Shown: piece after piece, positions 1 through 7,811 of the stretch
How positions within the stretch are numbered: the first letter of the stretch is position 1
Layout: the number at the start of each line of letters is the position of its first letter
Assembly: GCA_002013415.1 (NCBI GenBank)
Contig: MAEX01000012.1
Span: 62,001 to 126,000 of the forward strand
Source: Mycobacterium sp. D16Q14
Lineage (GTDB): Bacteria; Actinomycetota; Actinomycetes; Mycobacteriales; Mycobacteriaceae
Direction of reading: 5' to 3'
DNA length: 64,000 nucleotides
Position numbers and translations under genes: made by a program
The notes under the pieces: model-generated
Database searches by the model: none
What the model was told of the DNA's origin: nothing
The model's input: only the letters and a program-made list of their open reading frames with translations

Positions 1-49
1 CGAGCCGGTGCCGGGTGCGCCGGCGGATCCGAGTTTGTTCATGCGCTGA
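1..49. other. Window-edge gene fragment, strand undecided
   Basis: Two readings are possible. On the minus strand an ATG at 42 opens a frame ([10 protein letters not shown]...) running off the window edge; this would be a gene divergent from the TetR regulator and the natural target of the operators at 103-144. On the plus strand a frame ends ...DPSLFMR with TGA at 47-49. Third-position GC does not separate them. The divergent arrangement favours the minus reading slightly. Confidence 0.3.
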
Positions 50-102
50 GGCACTGCGGCACCCTGGTATTCCAGCGGGATGGCGTGGCCGTGTTCGGAG
101 AA

Positions 103-144
103 TTATCGAACCGGCCATTTCGATAACAGAGCGAATGCTCTGTT
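103..144. promoter_or_regulatory. Two adjacent inverted repeats, likely TetR operator
   Basis: TTATCGAA (103-110) is inverted as TTCGATAA (119-126) across 8 bases, and AACAGAGC (125-132) is inverted as GCTCTGTT (137-144) across 4 bases. Both are perfect and sit just upstream of the TetR gene at 156. A TAATCT -10-like hexamer at 144-149 lies six bases before that GTG, so the regulator may be leaderless and autorepressed. Operator function is inference from position and symmetry. Confidence 0.6.
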
Positions 145-155
145 AATCTCTGGGT

Positions 156-815
156 GTGCCTCGGCCGCGCATCCATTCCGTCGACGATCTGCTCGATGCC
201 ACCGAGCGGATCGCGGTGGACGAGGGCCCGGCGGCGGTGACGGTGCGGGCGGTTTCGCAGCTGACCGGAACATCCAATGGTGCGATCTACCATGCCTTCG
301 GATCGCGTGGTGCGATGGTCGGAAGGGCGTGGTTGCGCGCCGCGGAGCGGTTCCTTGCCATGCAGCGTGACGCCGTCGATACAGCGTTCGCGACGGGTAC
401 GCCCATCCACGTCGCCGCGGTGAACGCCGTTGTCGCGGCCGCCGACACCCCCGCCGTCTTCGCCGAACGATTCCCTGAATCCTCGCGGCTCGTGCTCGGC
501 GTACGGCGCGAGGATCTTCTGGGCTCCGATGTTCCTGACGACGTCGCCGACGCCATGGCGAGCGTCGACGCCAGGCTTGTCGCGTTATTCATCCTGTTGT
601 CTCGTGCCCTGTGGGATCGGGAGGACGGTCGCGCGGTGCAGGTCATCGAGGACTGCATCGTGGGGTTGCCGACCGGCCTTCTGCTGCGGGGTCGCCGCCG
701 GCCCGATGCGGACGCACGCTCACGTCTGGAGGCCGCGGTGCGCGCCATTCTTGCTCTCGATCCACCCCCAATGCGCCCAAAAACGAAGGGCGCCACAATG
801 AAAGGAAGCACGTGA
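156..815 (+). CDS. TetR/AcrR family transcriptional regulator
   Basis: A 219-residue DNA-binding repressor. The N-terminal helix-turn-helix is clear around residues 10-55 (ATERIAVDEG, then TGTSNGAIYHAFGSRGAM, the usual TetR recognition-helix pattern). The C-terminal ligand domain has no recognisable specificity. The GTG start gives a normal short lead before helix 1. The TGA stop overlaps the GTG of the enoyl-CoA hydratase gene by four bases (GTGA), so the two are almost certainly co-transcribed and translationally coupled. The pairing suggests control of an acyl-CoA or lipid pathway, probably with autoregulation through the operators at 103-144; the ligand is unknown. Confidence 0.85.
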   Translation: MPRPRIHSVDDLLDATERIAVDEGPAAVTVRAVSQLTGTSNGAIYHAFGSRGAMVGRAWLRAAERFLAMQRDAVDTAFATGTPIHVAAVNAVVAAADTPAVFAERFPESSRLVLGVRREDLLGSDVPDDVADAMASVDARLVALFILLSRALWDREDGRAVQVIEDCIVGLPTGLLLRGRRRPDADARSRLEAAVRAILALDPPPMRPKTKGATMKGST

Positions 816-1462
816 CCCCCACCCTCGAACTTCAGGACACCATCGCGGTTCTGAACCTCGGTACGGACGAAAACCGCTTCTCCCCCGATTGGCTCGATAC
901 CGTCGACGGGCTGCTCGACGATGCGCTGACGCACGCCAAACCATTGGTCACCGTGGGAACCGGCAAGTTCTACTCGAACGGACTCGATCTGGAATGGCTT
1001 ATGGCCCACGGTGATCAGAGTGATTGGTACGTCGGCCGCGTGCACGCGCTCTTCAGTCGAGTGCTCACCCTCCCGCTGCCCACCGTCGCCGCGGTCAACG
1101 GTCACGCGTTCGGCGCAGGGGCGATGCTTGCCGTCGCCCACGACTACCGGGTGATGCGATCCGACCGTGGATATCTGTGCTTCCCCGAGGTCGACATCAA
1201 CATCCCGTTCACTCCCGGAATGGCGAGCCTTATCCAGGCCAAGGTGACCCCGCAGACGGCGGTCACCGCGATGACCACCGGGCACCGGTACAGCGGAGAC
1301 GCTGCCGTGGCCGCAGGTCTGGCCGACCGGGCCGCCTCCGAAGACGAAGTACTCAGTGTCGCAGTCGATCTGATGAGCCCGCTGATCGGTAAGGGCAGCG
1401 GAACCCTGGGCGCCATCAAGACGACCATGTTCGCTGCGACCACTGCTGCGCTGGCGGCGTAG
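812..1462 (+). CDS. Enoyl-CoA hydratase/isomerase family protein
   Basis: A 216-residue crotonase-fold protein. Crotonase features are visible: FYSNGLDLEWL (oxyanion-hole segment, around residues 50-60) and VNGHAFGAGAMLAVAHDYRV (around residues 95-115), followed by FPEVDINIPF. The protein is shorter than canonical 255-260-residue hydratases, and where hydratases carry catalytic glutamates the second is not obvious (GAGAMLAV then FPEVDI), so isomerase or another crotonase activity is as likely. GTG at 812 was chosen because AAAGGAAG at 801-808 is a good ribosome-binding site and the start overlaps the TetR stop. The substrate is probably an acyl-CoA. Confidence 0.8.
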   Translation: MTPTLELQDTIAVLNLGTDENRFSPDWLDTVDGLLDDALTHAKPLVTVGTGKFYSNGLDLEWLMAHGDQSDWYVGRVHALFSRVLTLPLPTVAAVNGHAFGAGAMLAVAHDYRVMRSDRGYLCFPEVDINIPFTPGMASLIQAKVTPQTAVTAMTTGHRYSGDAAVAAGLADRAASEDEVLSVAVDLMSPLIGKGSGTLGAIKTTMFAATTAALAA

Positions 1463-1469
1463 GGCCGCT

Positions 1470-1721
1470 CTACTGAGGTGGAATGACCGGCGGGCGACAC
1501 ACGTTGCCCACCGGGTCCCACCACCAACCGTTATCGCAGTTCAACGGTGTGGTCGCGACCGCTGGCCGGCAGGTGTTGGCCACCGGATCCCACCATCCGT
1601 CCGGACAGTTGGGCACGATGGGATCCGCGGAGCCGATGGCCGGCGCGGTGCCGGAGACAACGGCGAGCGGCAAGAGCGTTCCAGCGGCGAGGATCAGCAA
1701 TCGGCGGGCAAGCAGGTTCAT
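1470..1721 (-). CDS. Small secreted protein with two CxxGWW repeats
   Basis: An 83-residue protein with a typical Sec signal peptide (MNLLARRLLILAAGTLLPLA, cleavage near APAIGSA). The mature part is two copies of a roughly 22-residue unit, CPDGWWDPVANTCRP and CDNGWWWDPVGNVCRP, each with two cysteines likely to pair outside the cytoplasm. ATG at 1721 is preceded by GGAGGTG at good spacing; longer in-frame starts upstream would bury the signal peptide. Small exported mycobacterial proteins of this kind have no assigned function. It lies convergent to the enoyl-CoA hydratase gene. Confidence 0.75.
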   Translation of the reverse strand: MNLLARRLLILAAGTLLPLAVVSGTAPAIGSADPIVPNCPDGWWDPVANTCRPAVATTPLNCDNGWWWDPVGNVCRPPVIPPQ

Positions 1722-1761
1722 AGGGACACCTCCGGTATCGGGTAGTGCGGCTCGTGTGAGC

Positions 1762-2230
1762 CTACTCGGCAGGAGGTGTGCGAAACCTCGGTGCCAGTAC
1801 CCGTTTTGCGGCAACGTCCAGGGCATACCCGAGCGCACCGATCACGAGAATGACGGCCACCACCTGGTCGTAGGCCAGCTGGTCGCGTGCGTTGAGGATT
1901 TGATAACCCAAACCGGATCGCACGCCCAGCATTTCGGCGGGAACAAGGACCACCCACGCGATGCCCAAGGCGATGCGCACACCAGTCTGAACGCTGCCCC
2001 GGATGGCCGGGAGTATGACCGCGGTGAGGAGTTCGATGCGAGTGGCATGAAATGACCGCGCCACGTGCAGGTACCCGGGTTCGATGCCGTGCACGCCGGC
2101 GGTGGTGTTGGAGAATCGGCCATACTGCCGCCGCGGCGATGAGGAAAATGACAGGTCGACTGCCAATCCCGAACACGGCCACCGCGATCGGCGTCAAAAT
2201 CCGTGGCGCCGATAACGCTGGCGCGCAAAC
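1762..2230 (-). pseudogene. Frameshifted, truncated ABC permease remnant (SsuC/TauC type)
   Basis: The C-terminal half of a binding-protein-dependent permease of the nitrate/sulfonate/taurine type is spread over two frames. One carries LSAPRILTPIAVAVFGIGSR and VIFLIAAAAVWPIL; the other continues with NTTAGVHGIEPGYLHVARSF, then LPAIRGSVQTGVRIALGIAW and AEMLGVRSGLGYQI. The switch is at about 2110, where one extra base, or two missing, breaks ILxNT. The N-terminal half with the first membrane segments is missing: a stop lies in frame just upstream of about 2230. No cognate ATPase or binding protein is nearby, so it is a relic. Confidence 0.8.
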
Positions 2231-2281
2231 TCACTCGCGAATTGATCGGCTAGACGACAGGACTCTGGTTGGATGGGTCGT

Positions 2282-2734
2282 ATGACTGAGGATGTCAGAG
2301 TGGTCTCTGCGAGTCGCGAGGTGGATGCGCCGGCGGCGGTGATCTTCGAGTACATCGCCGATGCCGCGCGACAGCGTGAATGGGATGGCAATGAGAACCT
2401 GGCCGAGGCCGCCGCGGGGCAACGCGTTCACGGTGTGGGTGCTGTGTTCGTGATGACCCTGACCAACGGTGCGGTTCGCGACAACCACATCGTGGAATTC
2501 GAGGACGCACGCCGGATAGCGTGGTTGCCCTCCGAAGTCGGCAAGGAGCCGCCTGGCCACCTCTGGCGATGGGAACTGGAGCCGCTTGGCGACAACCGCA
2601 CTCGGGTGACCCATACCTACGACTGGACGAACCTGACCGACGAGAAGAGGCTGCCCCGGGCCCGTAGCACCACCTCGGAGCGGCTGCAGGATTCGGTGGA
2701 CAGGCTCGCGGCACTCGCCGAGTCACGTGCCTAG
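2282..2734 (+). CDS. SRPBCC (START-like) family protein
   Basis: A 150-residue polyketide cyclase/dehydrase-like protein. It opens with the family pattern (SASREVDAPAAVIFEYIAD), has DGNENLAEAA, and closes with LGDNRTRVTHTYDWTNL and a C-terminal helix. The fold forms a hydrophobic cavity for lipids or polyketides; the role here is unknown. A start nine bases upstream (2273) is equally possible; MTED was preferred because the domain begins almost at once. No strong ribosome-binding site is visible. It stands alone, with a promoter region separating it from the MBL gene. Confidence 0.75.
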   Translation: MTEDVRVVSASREVDAPAAVIFEYIADAARQREWDGNENLAEAAAGQRVHGVGAVFVMTLTNGAVRDNHIVEFEDARRIAWLPSEVGKEPPGHLWRWELEPLGDNRTRVTHTYDWTNLTDEKRLPRARSTTSERLQDSVDRLAALAESRA

Positions 2735-2762
2735 CCCTCCCTGGGATTCTGCGGTTCCATCC

Positions 2763-2793
2763 TTGACCTCAAGCTCACTTGAGGTTGAACACT
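2763..2793 (+). promoter_or_regulatory. SoxR/MerR-type operator within a 19-bp-spacer promoter
   Basis: CCTCAAG (2767-2773), CTCA, CTTGAGG (2778-2784) is a perfect 7-4-7 palindrome, extended one base each side, and differs from the E. coli SoxR box only in the central bases. It lies between TTGACC (-35, 2763-2768) and AACACT (-10, 2788-2793), separated by 19 bp, the overlong spacer diagnostic of MerR-family activation. The expected transcription start falls on the ATG at 2800, implying a leaderless mRNA. The geometry is seen; SoxR as the binder is inference, as no soxR gene is in the window. Confidence 0.75.
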
Positions 2794-2799
2794 GGGCTC

Positions 2800-3459
2800 A
2801 TGACAACGAAAACATCCAATGTGCGTCAGATTCGATCGGATCTGTGGGAGACGCGCAGGGACAGTCCGTTCCCCGGGCTGACCACCCACGCCTACCTATG
2901 GACCCGCCACGACGGGAACGTGCTGTTCTACAGCCCAGCCACCGAGGCCGATTTCGAGGTGATCGCAGAGCTGGGCGGGGTGACTCACCAGTATCTGTCG
3001 CATCAGGACGAGGCCGGACCGATGCTCGCCGTCGTGAAACAGCGATTCGGGTCGACACTTCACGCATCCGCCCACGAGCGGAACGAGATTGGCAAGCACG
3101 CCGACCTTGACGTCCCCATCGACGAACGTCATGTGGATGACAACGGCGTAGACGTCATCCCCACGCCGGGTCATTCCCCCGGCAGCACAAGCTATCTAGT
3201 CACGGGAGCGGACGGCCAGAAGTACCTCTTCACGGGGGACACGATGTTCCCCACCAAGGGGGGCACCTGGTCTACCTTCCTGGTCCCCGGGCGCGGGAGC
3301 GCCGATGAGTTGGCGAGGAGCCTGGAACTGTTGGGGAGCCTCGATCCGGATGTCGTCATCTCCAGCGCGTACGGCGGGAACTCCGCGGTGTACGAGCTTC
3401 CGGAGGGCCGTTGGCGCGAGCTCATCGCACAGGCGCAGCAGAGCGTGCGACGCGCCTAG
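2800..3459 (+). CDS. MBL-fold (metallo-beta-lactamase superfamily) hydrolase
   Basis: A 219-residue protein. Seen: YLSHQDEAGP, where the canonical HxHxDH appears as HQDEAG; HASAHERNEIG; PTPGHSPGSTSYL, a metal-binding histidine in a glyoxalase-like motif; and FTGDTMFP, the bridging aspartate. The metal site therefore looks partly non-canonical and the substrate cannot be named. ATG at 2800 was chosen over a TTG at 2779 because the palindromic promoter places the transcription start there. Its TAG shares CTAG with the stop of the convergent FAD-oxidase gene. SoxR-type control would point to a role under redox-cycling or quinone stress. Confidence 0.8.
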   Translation: MTTKTSNVRQIRSDLWETRRDSPFPGLTTHAYLWTRHDGNVLFYSPATEADFEVIAELGGVTHQYLSHQDEAGPMLAVVKQRFGSTLHASAHERNEIGKHADLDVPIDERHVDDNGVDVIPTPGHSPGSTSYLVTGADGQKYLFTGDTMFPTKGGTWSTFLVPGRGSADELARSLELLGSLDPDVVISSAYGGNSAVYELPEGRWRELIAQAQQSVRRA

Positions 3460-4964
3460 GGGCGAACGGCCTGCGTGAACCCGAAGACTCCGCTGGGATC
3501 GTAGGCAGAGGCAATTCGTCGCAGTCGCGCCAGATTGTCCCCGTAATAGGCCGCGGCCCAATCGGGCAGGCGGGGATCGATGTAGTTCACGTAGGCGGCA
3601 CCGCCACAGATCCCTGCGAGCCGATCCCGTGCCTCGTCCACGCGGCGATACGCGACGGACGAGTCTGTGCCGACTCCGTGATAGATCTGGATCGCTGCGG
3701 CGGCCCGTCGGTGTGGGAAGGCGGTGGCGTCGGCCGCAACTCGGCTGACGGCGCCTCCGAGGCTGTCGAAGATGAAGGTGAGGCCGCGTTCGCCGACCAG
3801 GAGCGCCTCAACTCTGGAGGTGTCGATCGCCGCGTGCGGGACCATCCGGGAGGACGCCACAAACGCCTCGCGCTGCAGCTGTCCCGTCCCGGCCCCGGTC
3901 CATGCCGGATGACACTGATCCACCGTCAATGTCGAGCAACCGCCCATGAACTTCATGGCATCGAGAAAAGTCTTGTCGGCGACGAATCGATCGGATGGGC
4001 CGATACCGATCGCGCTGCGGAGTGCATCGACCAGGGCACGTGGATTGTCGGTCTTGGCGATACATCCCACGATCCGGCATTGCGGTGTGGTGCCGGCCAT
4101 GGCGTGCAGGGTCGTCCACAGTTCATCGGGCGCATCGTCCATGAACATCAGCCACCGGTGCATGATCGCGGCGGTGTCCCCCGGCGCGTAGTCGAGCGTG
4201 AACACCGTGAGGCCAGTTGCCTGTGCGGTCTCGAAGGTGAACTCCGTGGCAATGCAGAAGTTTCCGCCGCCAACTCCGCGGATGGCCCAGAACAGATCGG
4301 GCTCGGAATCCGCCGATAGGACCCGGATCCCGCCATCGGCGGTTACCGCGCGAGCCGATATCAGTTGGTCGCACGTGAGTCCGAACTTACGGGTGAGAAC
4401 CCCCACCCCACCCCCGAGAGTCAGCCCGGCGATGCCGACGGTCGGACAGGAGCCGCAGGCAAGCATCCGGCCCGCCGACCAGACGCCGGCGTAGACATCG
4501 ATCAGACGTGCGCCGGATCCGACCGTCGCCTGTGTCCCCGTCACCGAGACCGCCGCCATCCGCCCGAGATCGACCACCAGGCCGTCGTTCGGGACACAGT
4601 AACCGGCATAGCTGTGGCCGCCACTGCGCGCCGCTACGGGTATCCCGGAGCCGGAGGCGAACTCAACGCAACGCGCCACGTCCTGTTCAGAGGCGCAGAA
4701 AGCCACCGCACCAGGATGATTCATATCGAAGAGTGGATTGAACGTTCGTGCTGCTTCGTCCGACCCGGTCTCCCCGCGCACCGTGAGAGTTCCGGATAGC
4801 TTGCGGCGCAAATCTTCCCATCGAGGGATAAGTGGTACGTCTTCTGAGTGGATCGGGGAGCATCCGGTGATTGCCCTTCCGCCGAGCGCCAAGGCCGCCC
4901 CGGCGGACAGCACACTGCGTCTGGTGACCAGCGCAGCGCGCGGGCGATTCGGTTGGGGGTCCAT
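3456..4964 (-). CDS. Tat-exported FAD-linked oxidase (BBE-like), probable lipoprotein
   Basis: A 502-residue berberine-bridge-type flavoprotein oxidase. The N-terminus has a Tat motif (TRRSVLSAG) followed by AITGC, a lipobox-like site, so the mature enzyme is probably an outer-face lipoprotein. The FAD domain shows ARSGGHSYAGY, whose histidine is the 8-alpha linkage site, and CGSCPTVGIAGLTLGGGVG, whose cysteine makes the second flavin bond in bicovalent enzymes. The C-terminal BBE segment is AAYVNYIDPRLPDWAAAYYG...LRRIASAYDPSGVF. Substrates in this family are sugars, alkaloids or aromatic alcohols, not predictable here. The ATG at 4964 has an AGGAG site; GTG three bases upstream is the alternative. 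Confidence 0.85.
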   Translation of the reverse strand: MDPQPNRPRAALVTRRSVLSAGAALALGGRAITGCSPIHSEDVPLIPRWEDLRRKLSGTLTVRGETGSDEAARTFNPLFDMNHPGAVAFCASEQDVARCVEFASGSGIPVAARSGGHSYAGYCVPNDGLVVDLGRMAAVSVTGTQATVGSGARLIDVYAGVWSAGRMLACGSCPTVGIAGLTLGGGVGVLTRKFGLTCDQLISARAVTADGGIRVLSADSEPDLFWAIRGVGGGNFCIATEFTFETAQATGLTVFTLDYAPGDTAAIMHRWLMFMDDAPDELWTTLHAMAGTTPQCRIVGCIAKTDNPRALVDALRSAIGIGPSDRFVADKTFLDAMKFMGGCSTLTVDQCHPAWTGAGTGQLQREAFVASSRMVPHAAIDTSRVEALLVGERGLTFIFDSLGGAVSRVAADATAFPHRRAAAAIQIYHGVGTDSSVAYRRVDEARDRLAGICGGAAYVNYIDPRLPDWAAAYYGDNLARLRRIASAYDPSGVFGFTQAVRP

Positions 4965-5052
4965 CACTGCTCCTGCCGGCCACTATCGGGTGGATGCCCC
5001 ATCTTGTCGCCTACTACCGGCGCGCGGTGCGCGCAACGGTAGATTGGCCCAC

Positions 5053-5826
5053 ATGACGGTGAGCCCGGCACCCGATCCGGTGGCCGATATAGCGCTCAGC
5101 CCCACCGGGCCGCAGGTAGGAGCTTTCTTCGACCTGGACGGCACTCTCGTGGCCGGATTCACCCCGACGGCACACGCTCGCGATCGGATGCGCCGTGGTC
5201 AGGCCAGCGTCGGCGAGGTTCTCGGAGTCCTGGAGGCCACCTTCCGGTACAAGTTGGGCCGCATGGAGTTCGAGCGTTTGGTGGTGCGCGCCGCGGGATA
5301 CCTGCGCGGCGACTCGCTGGCCGAACTCGAAGCCGTCGGCGAACGAATCTTCCACCAGCACAATGCCTCGATGATCTATCCGCAGATGTGCGAGCGCGTG
5401 CGGGCGCATCAGGAACAGGGACACACCGTGATGCTGAGTTCTTCGGCGCTGACCATTCACGCCGAGCCGGTGGCCCGCCATCTCGGAATTACCCATGTGC
5501 TCTGCAACCACTTTGATCTCGACAATCAGGGGCGTCTCACCGGCGGTATCCGTACGCCCATCGTGTGGGGACGGAATAAGGCGACCGCGGTCGCACTGTT
5601 CTGCGAATCCAATGGTGTTGATTTGCACCGCAGTTACTTCTATGCGGACGGCGAAGAGGATATCGATCTGATGTCCCTCGTCGGTGAGCCCTGCCCGGTC
5701 AACCCGCGCGGCCGGCTCGCGGTCATGGCGTCGCAACAAGGCTGGCCGGTCCTGCGGCTGAACGATCCGAGGCCCCGTGGCGTGCGCTCGTCGCTGCGCA
5801 GGCTCGCCGGGTTGGTTCGCCGATAG
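5053..5826 (+). CDS. HAD-IB family hydrolase (SerB-like phosphatase)
   Basis: A 257-residue haloacid-dehalogenase-type phosphatase. The four motifs are visible: FFDLDGTLV (nucleophile Asp, about residue 27), MLSSSALT (motif II), the lysine in WGRNKATAV (motif III), and YADGEEDIDLM (acidic motif IV). The C1 cap lies between motifs I and II, with FRYKLGRMEFERLV, as in SerB-like HAD-IB members. ATG at 5053 gives a 24-residue lead before motif I; the frame stays open far upstream but antisense to the FAD-oxidase start. Substrate unknown; phosphoserine or a phospholipid-derived phosphate is plausible. Ten bases separate it from the SGNH gene, suggesting an operon. Confidence 0.85.
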   Translation: MTVSPAPDPVADIALSPTGPQVGAFFDLDGTLVAGFTPTAHARDRMRRGQASVGEVLGVLEATFRYKLGRMEFERLVVRAAGYLRGDSLAELEAVGERIFHQHNASMIYPQMCERVRAHQEQGHTVMLSSSALTIHAEPVARHLGITHVLCNHFDLDNQGRLTGGIRTPIVWGRNKATAVALFCESNGVDLHRSYFYADGEEDIDLMSLVGEPCPVNPRGRLAVMASQQGWPVLRLNDPRPRGVRSSLRRLAGLVRR

Positions 5827-5835
5827 GCTTGGATC

Positions 5836-6654
5836 ATGGCGGGACGCTATGTGGCATTGGGAAGTTCGATGGCGGCGGGACCGGGCATCCTGCCGCGTGC
5901 GCCAGGCTCGCCTCGACTGGCCGGACGTTCGGCACGCAACTATCCGCATCATGTTGCCGACCGCATGGGATATCAGCTGGTCGATGTCACCTATTCCGGT
6001 GCGACTACGGCACATATCCTGACCGACCCGCAGAACACTGCGGCGCCGCAGATCGGCGCGCTCGATGGCACCGAGGAGCTGGTGACGGTCACGATCGGCG
6101 GTAACGACGTGGGTTATGTGCCGTTCTTGTTGGCCGCGTGTCTGCCGCACGTTCTGCGTGCCCTGCCAGTCGTCGGCGGCGGACTGGCCGACATGCTCGA
6201 CACCGGCAAGCGGGATGCGGCACTGGCGGTTGTGGGTCAATCGCTGCGCGCGGTGGGTGAGCAGGTGCGGAATCGCGCACCGCGGGCACGGGTGATCTTC
6301 GTCGATTACCTCGCACTCTTGCCCCCTGAAGGCGAGCTCGCGCCGCCGTACACCCAGGCCGAGACCGCCAGTGGACGTCATATCGCCGCCGAACTCGCGG
6401 CGGCCACCGCGGCTGCGGCCCACGCCACCGGCTGCGAGATCGTGCGCGCATCGGCGGCCAGCGCGGACCATCACGCCTGGTCGGCACGGCCCTGGGCTAC
6501 CCGTCCCGGATTCCCGTGGCCGTGGCGCCCGGCTCCCCTTCATCCCAACGCGGACGGCATGAGCGCCGTGGCCGATCTGATCGTGGCCGTATTGGACGCC
6601 GCGTCTAATGACCGAGGTTGCGGGGTGAGCGGCCCGGAGCATTGCGATACTTGA
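5836..6654 (+). CDS. SGNH/GDSL-type hydrolase
   Basis: A 272-residue esterase/lipase-type protein. Block I is ALGSSMAAGPG (nucleophile Ser, about residue 11), block III TIGGNDVGYVPF, and block V HPNADGMSAVADL (catalytic Asp/His), giving the complete SGNH set. No signal peptide is evident, unlike secreted GDSL enzymes, so it likely acts in the cytoplasm. A proline-tryptophan-rich patch (GFPWPWRPAP) precedes block V. It follows the HAD gene by nine bases and precedes a secreted protein by four, so the three form one transcription unit. Confidence 0.85.
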   Translation: MAGRYVALGSSMAAGPGILPRAPGSPRLAGRSARNYPHHVADRMGYQLVDVTYSGATTAHILTDPQNTAAPQIGALDGTEELVTVTIGGNDVGYVPFLLAACLPHVLRALPVVGGGLADMLDTGKRDAALAVVGQSLRAVGEQVRNRAPRARVIFVDYLALLPPEGELAPPYTQAETASGRHIAAELAAATAAAAHATGCEIVRASAASADHHAWSARPWATRPGFPWPWRPAPLHPNADGMSAVADLIVAVLDAASNDRGCGVSGPEHCDT

Positions 6655-6658
6655 TCCC

Positions 6659-7222
6659 GTGCGCACAACTGCCCTGCTGATGGTTCCCGTCTCGGCCCTT
6701 GCGATCGGCGTCGGATTCGCCAGCCCCGCCTCGGCCGTGGCGCCTCCGGCGGACGGGACGTATCGGATGATCGAGGAAGGATTCGGCGAGGTTTCCTGGA
6801 CGCTGTCCGCCGTCTGTGTACAGGCCTCGGGCACCCGCATTCAGTCCGACTACACCGACCCCACCATCCAGGCCGACGGCTGCACACTCACCGTCACCAG
6901 CGCGACACCCGACATCCTCAAGCACAACGACAGACTGCAGAACTACTCCACAGCGGCCAAGCTGGTTGACGACCAGTGGACGTTCCTGCATGCGCGACCG
7001 CAGGGCATGACCTGCCCGGACGGGACCTATGCGCCCACCCAGGAGAAGTACGTCTTCAACGACGAGACCCTCGCCGGAGTGCACACCACGATCCACAGCG
7101 CGGTATGCGGCGGTCAGCCGGGGATGACAAAGAGGCCCTTCAGCCTGCAGTTCGTGAAACCACTCGATGTACCCGTCGATCGGTTCCCGCAGTACTGCGA
7201 TGGCTTCGCGCATTGCTGGTGA
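6659..7222 (+). CDS. Secreted hypothetical protein
   Basis: A 187-residue protein with a clean Sec signal peptide (RTTALLMVPVSALAIGVGFA, cleavage near ASPASAVAPP). The mature part has six cysteines (including AVCVQ, DGCTL, MTCPDG, AVCGG, YCDGFAHC), consistent with disulfides outside the cytoplasm, and begins PPADGTYRM as in several mycobacterial exported proteins of unknown function. The GTG start puts the signal peptide at the very N-terminus. No enzymatic motif is recognised. It is the last gene of the HAD-SGNH unit. Confidence 0.75.
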   Translation: MRTTALLMVPVSALAIGVGFASPASAVAPPADGTYRMIEEGFGEVSWTLSAVCVQASGTRIQSDYTDPTIQADGCTLTVTSATPDILKHNDRLQNYSTAAKLVDDQWTFLHARPQGMTCPDGTYAPTQEKYVFNDETLAGVHTTIHSAVCGGQPGMTKRPFSLQFVKPLDVPVDRFPQYCDGFAHCW

Positions 7223-7226
7223 CGGG

Positions 7227-7772
7227 TTAGGGCAGCAACGGCACCCGCCAGAGCGGCACACCCGGGTCGATCACCAAGAGTCGCGTCATCGTCAATCGTG
7301 TGATGAACAACGCGCCTCGAATCATCACCACCGCGATGGGCAGCTCGGCCAGAACCGCGGTCAGGATCGCCCAGCGCACCTCCGCGGGGCCGGCTGTCAT
7401 CACGTCGAACCAGGCATCGCAGATCAGAAGCACTCCGGTGGTGAACGCCGTCAAAACGAGTAGTTAACGACGCAGCAGACCCAGTACCGCGGTCGCGGCC
7501 GTGAATGCCACCAACAGCGCGTCGAAACCGACCCACGTCGCCGTCCACCGCTGTGCCACATAGTTTTCGGGCAGCGTGAACGCAAGGTAGGTGATCCAGG
7601 GGATCAGCGCGATCGAGCCGCCGATCATCAAACCCAGCCGGAGCGCGCGAAACCTCGCCAAATTCGGCGGCGCCACCTCGCCGAGCGGGCGTTCCAGCCG
7701 CTGGATCAGGTCCCTTCGCTCCTCGGTGGACAGCGCCGCGATCGTCTCGTCCGATAGATAACTCTGGGTCAT
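7227..7772 (-). pseudogene. Conserved four-helix membrane protein interrupted by an in-frame stop
   Basis: The frame opens at ATG 7772 behind GGAGGAAG and reads MTQSYLSDETIAALSTEERR, then hydrophobic segments (LGLMIGGSIALIPWITYLAF, FDALLVAFTAATAVLGLL), and meets TAA at 7464-7466 directly after LLRR. The same frame continues without a shift: LLVLTAFTTGVLLICDAWFDV, then two more membrane segments, ending at 7227. Mycobacterial members of this family, as I recall them, run through this point, so TAA most simply comes from CAA (Gln). It is either a recent nonsense pseudogene or a truncated two-helix product. Confidence 0.75.
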
Positions 7773-7811
7773 GCCCAGCTTCCTCCCAGGAAACGTCATC
7801 ACAATGTCAGC

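Noticed and set aside
5014..6840. A 600-codon minus-strand open frame
   Set aside because: It is antisense to the HAD, SGNH and secreted-protein genes, has no conserved motif, and its Arg/Gly/His-rich composition is typical of GC-rich shadow frames.
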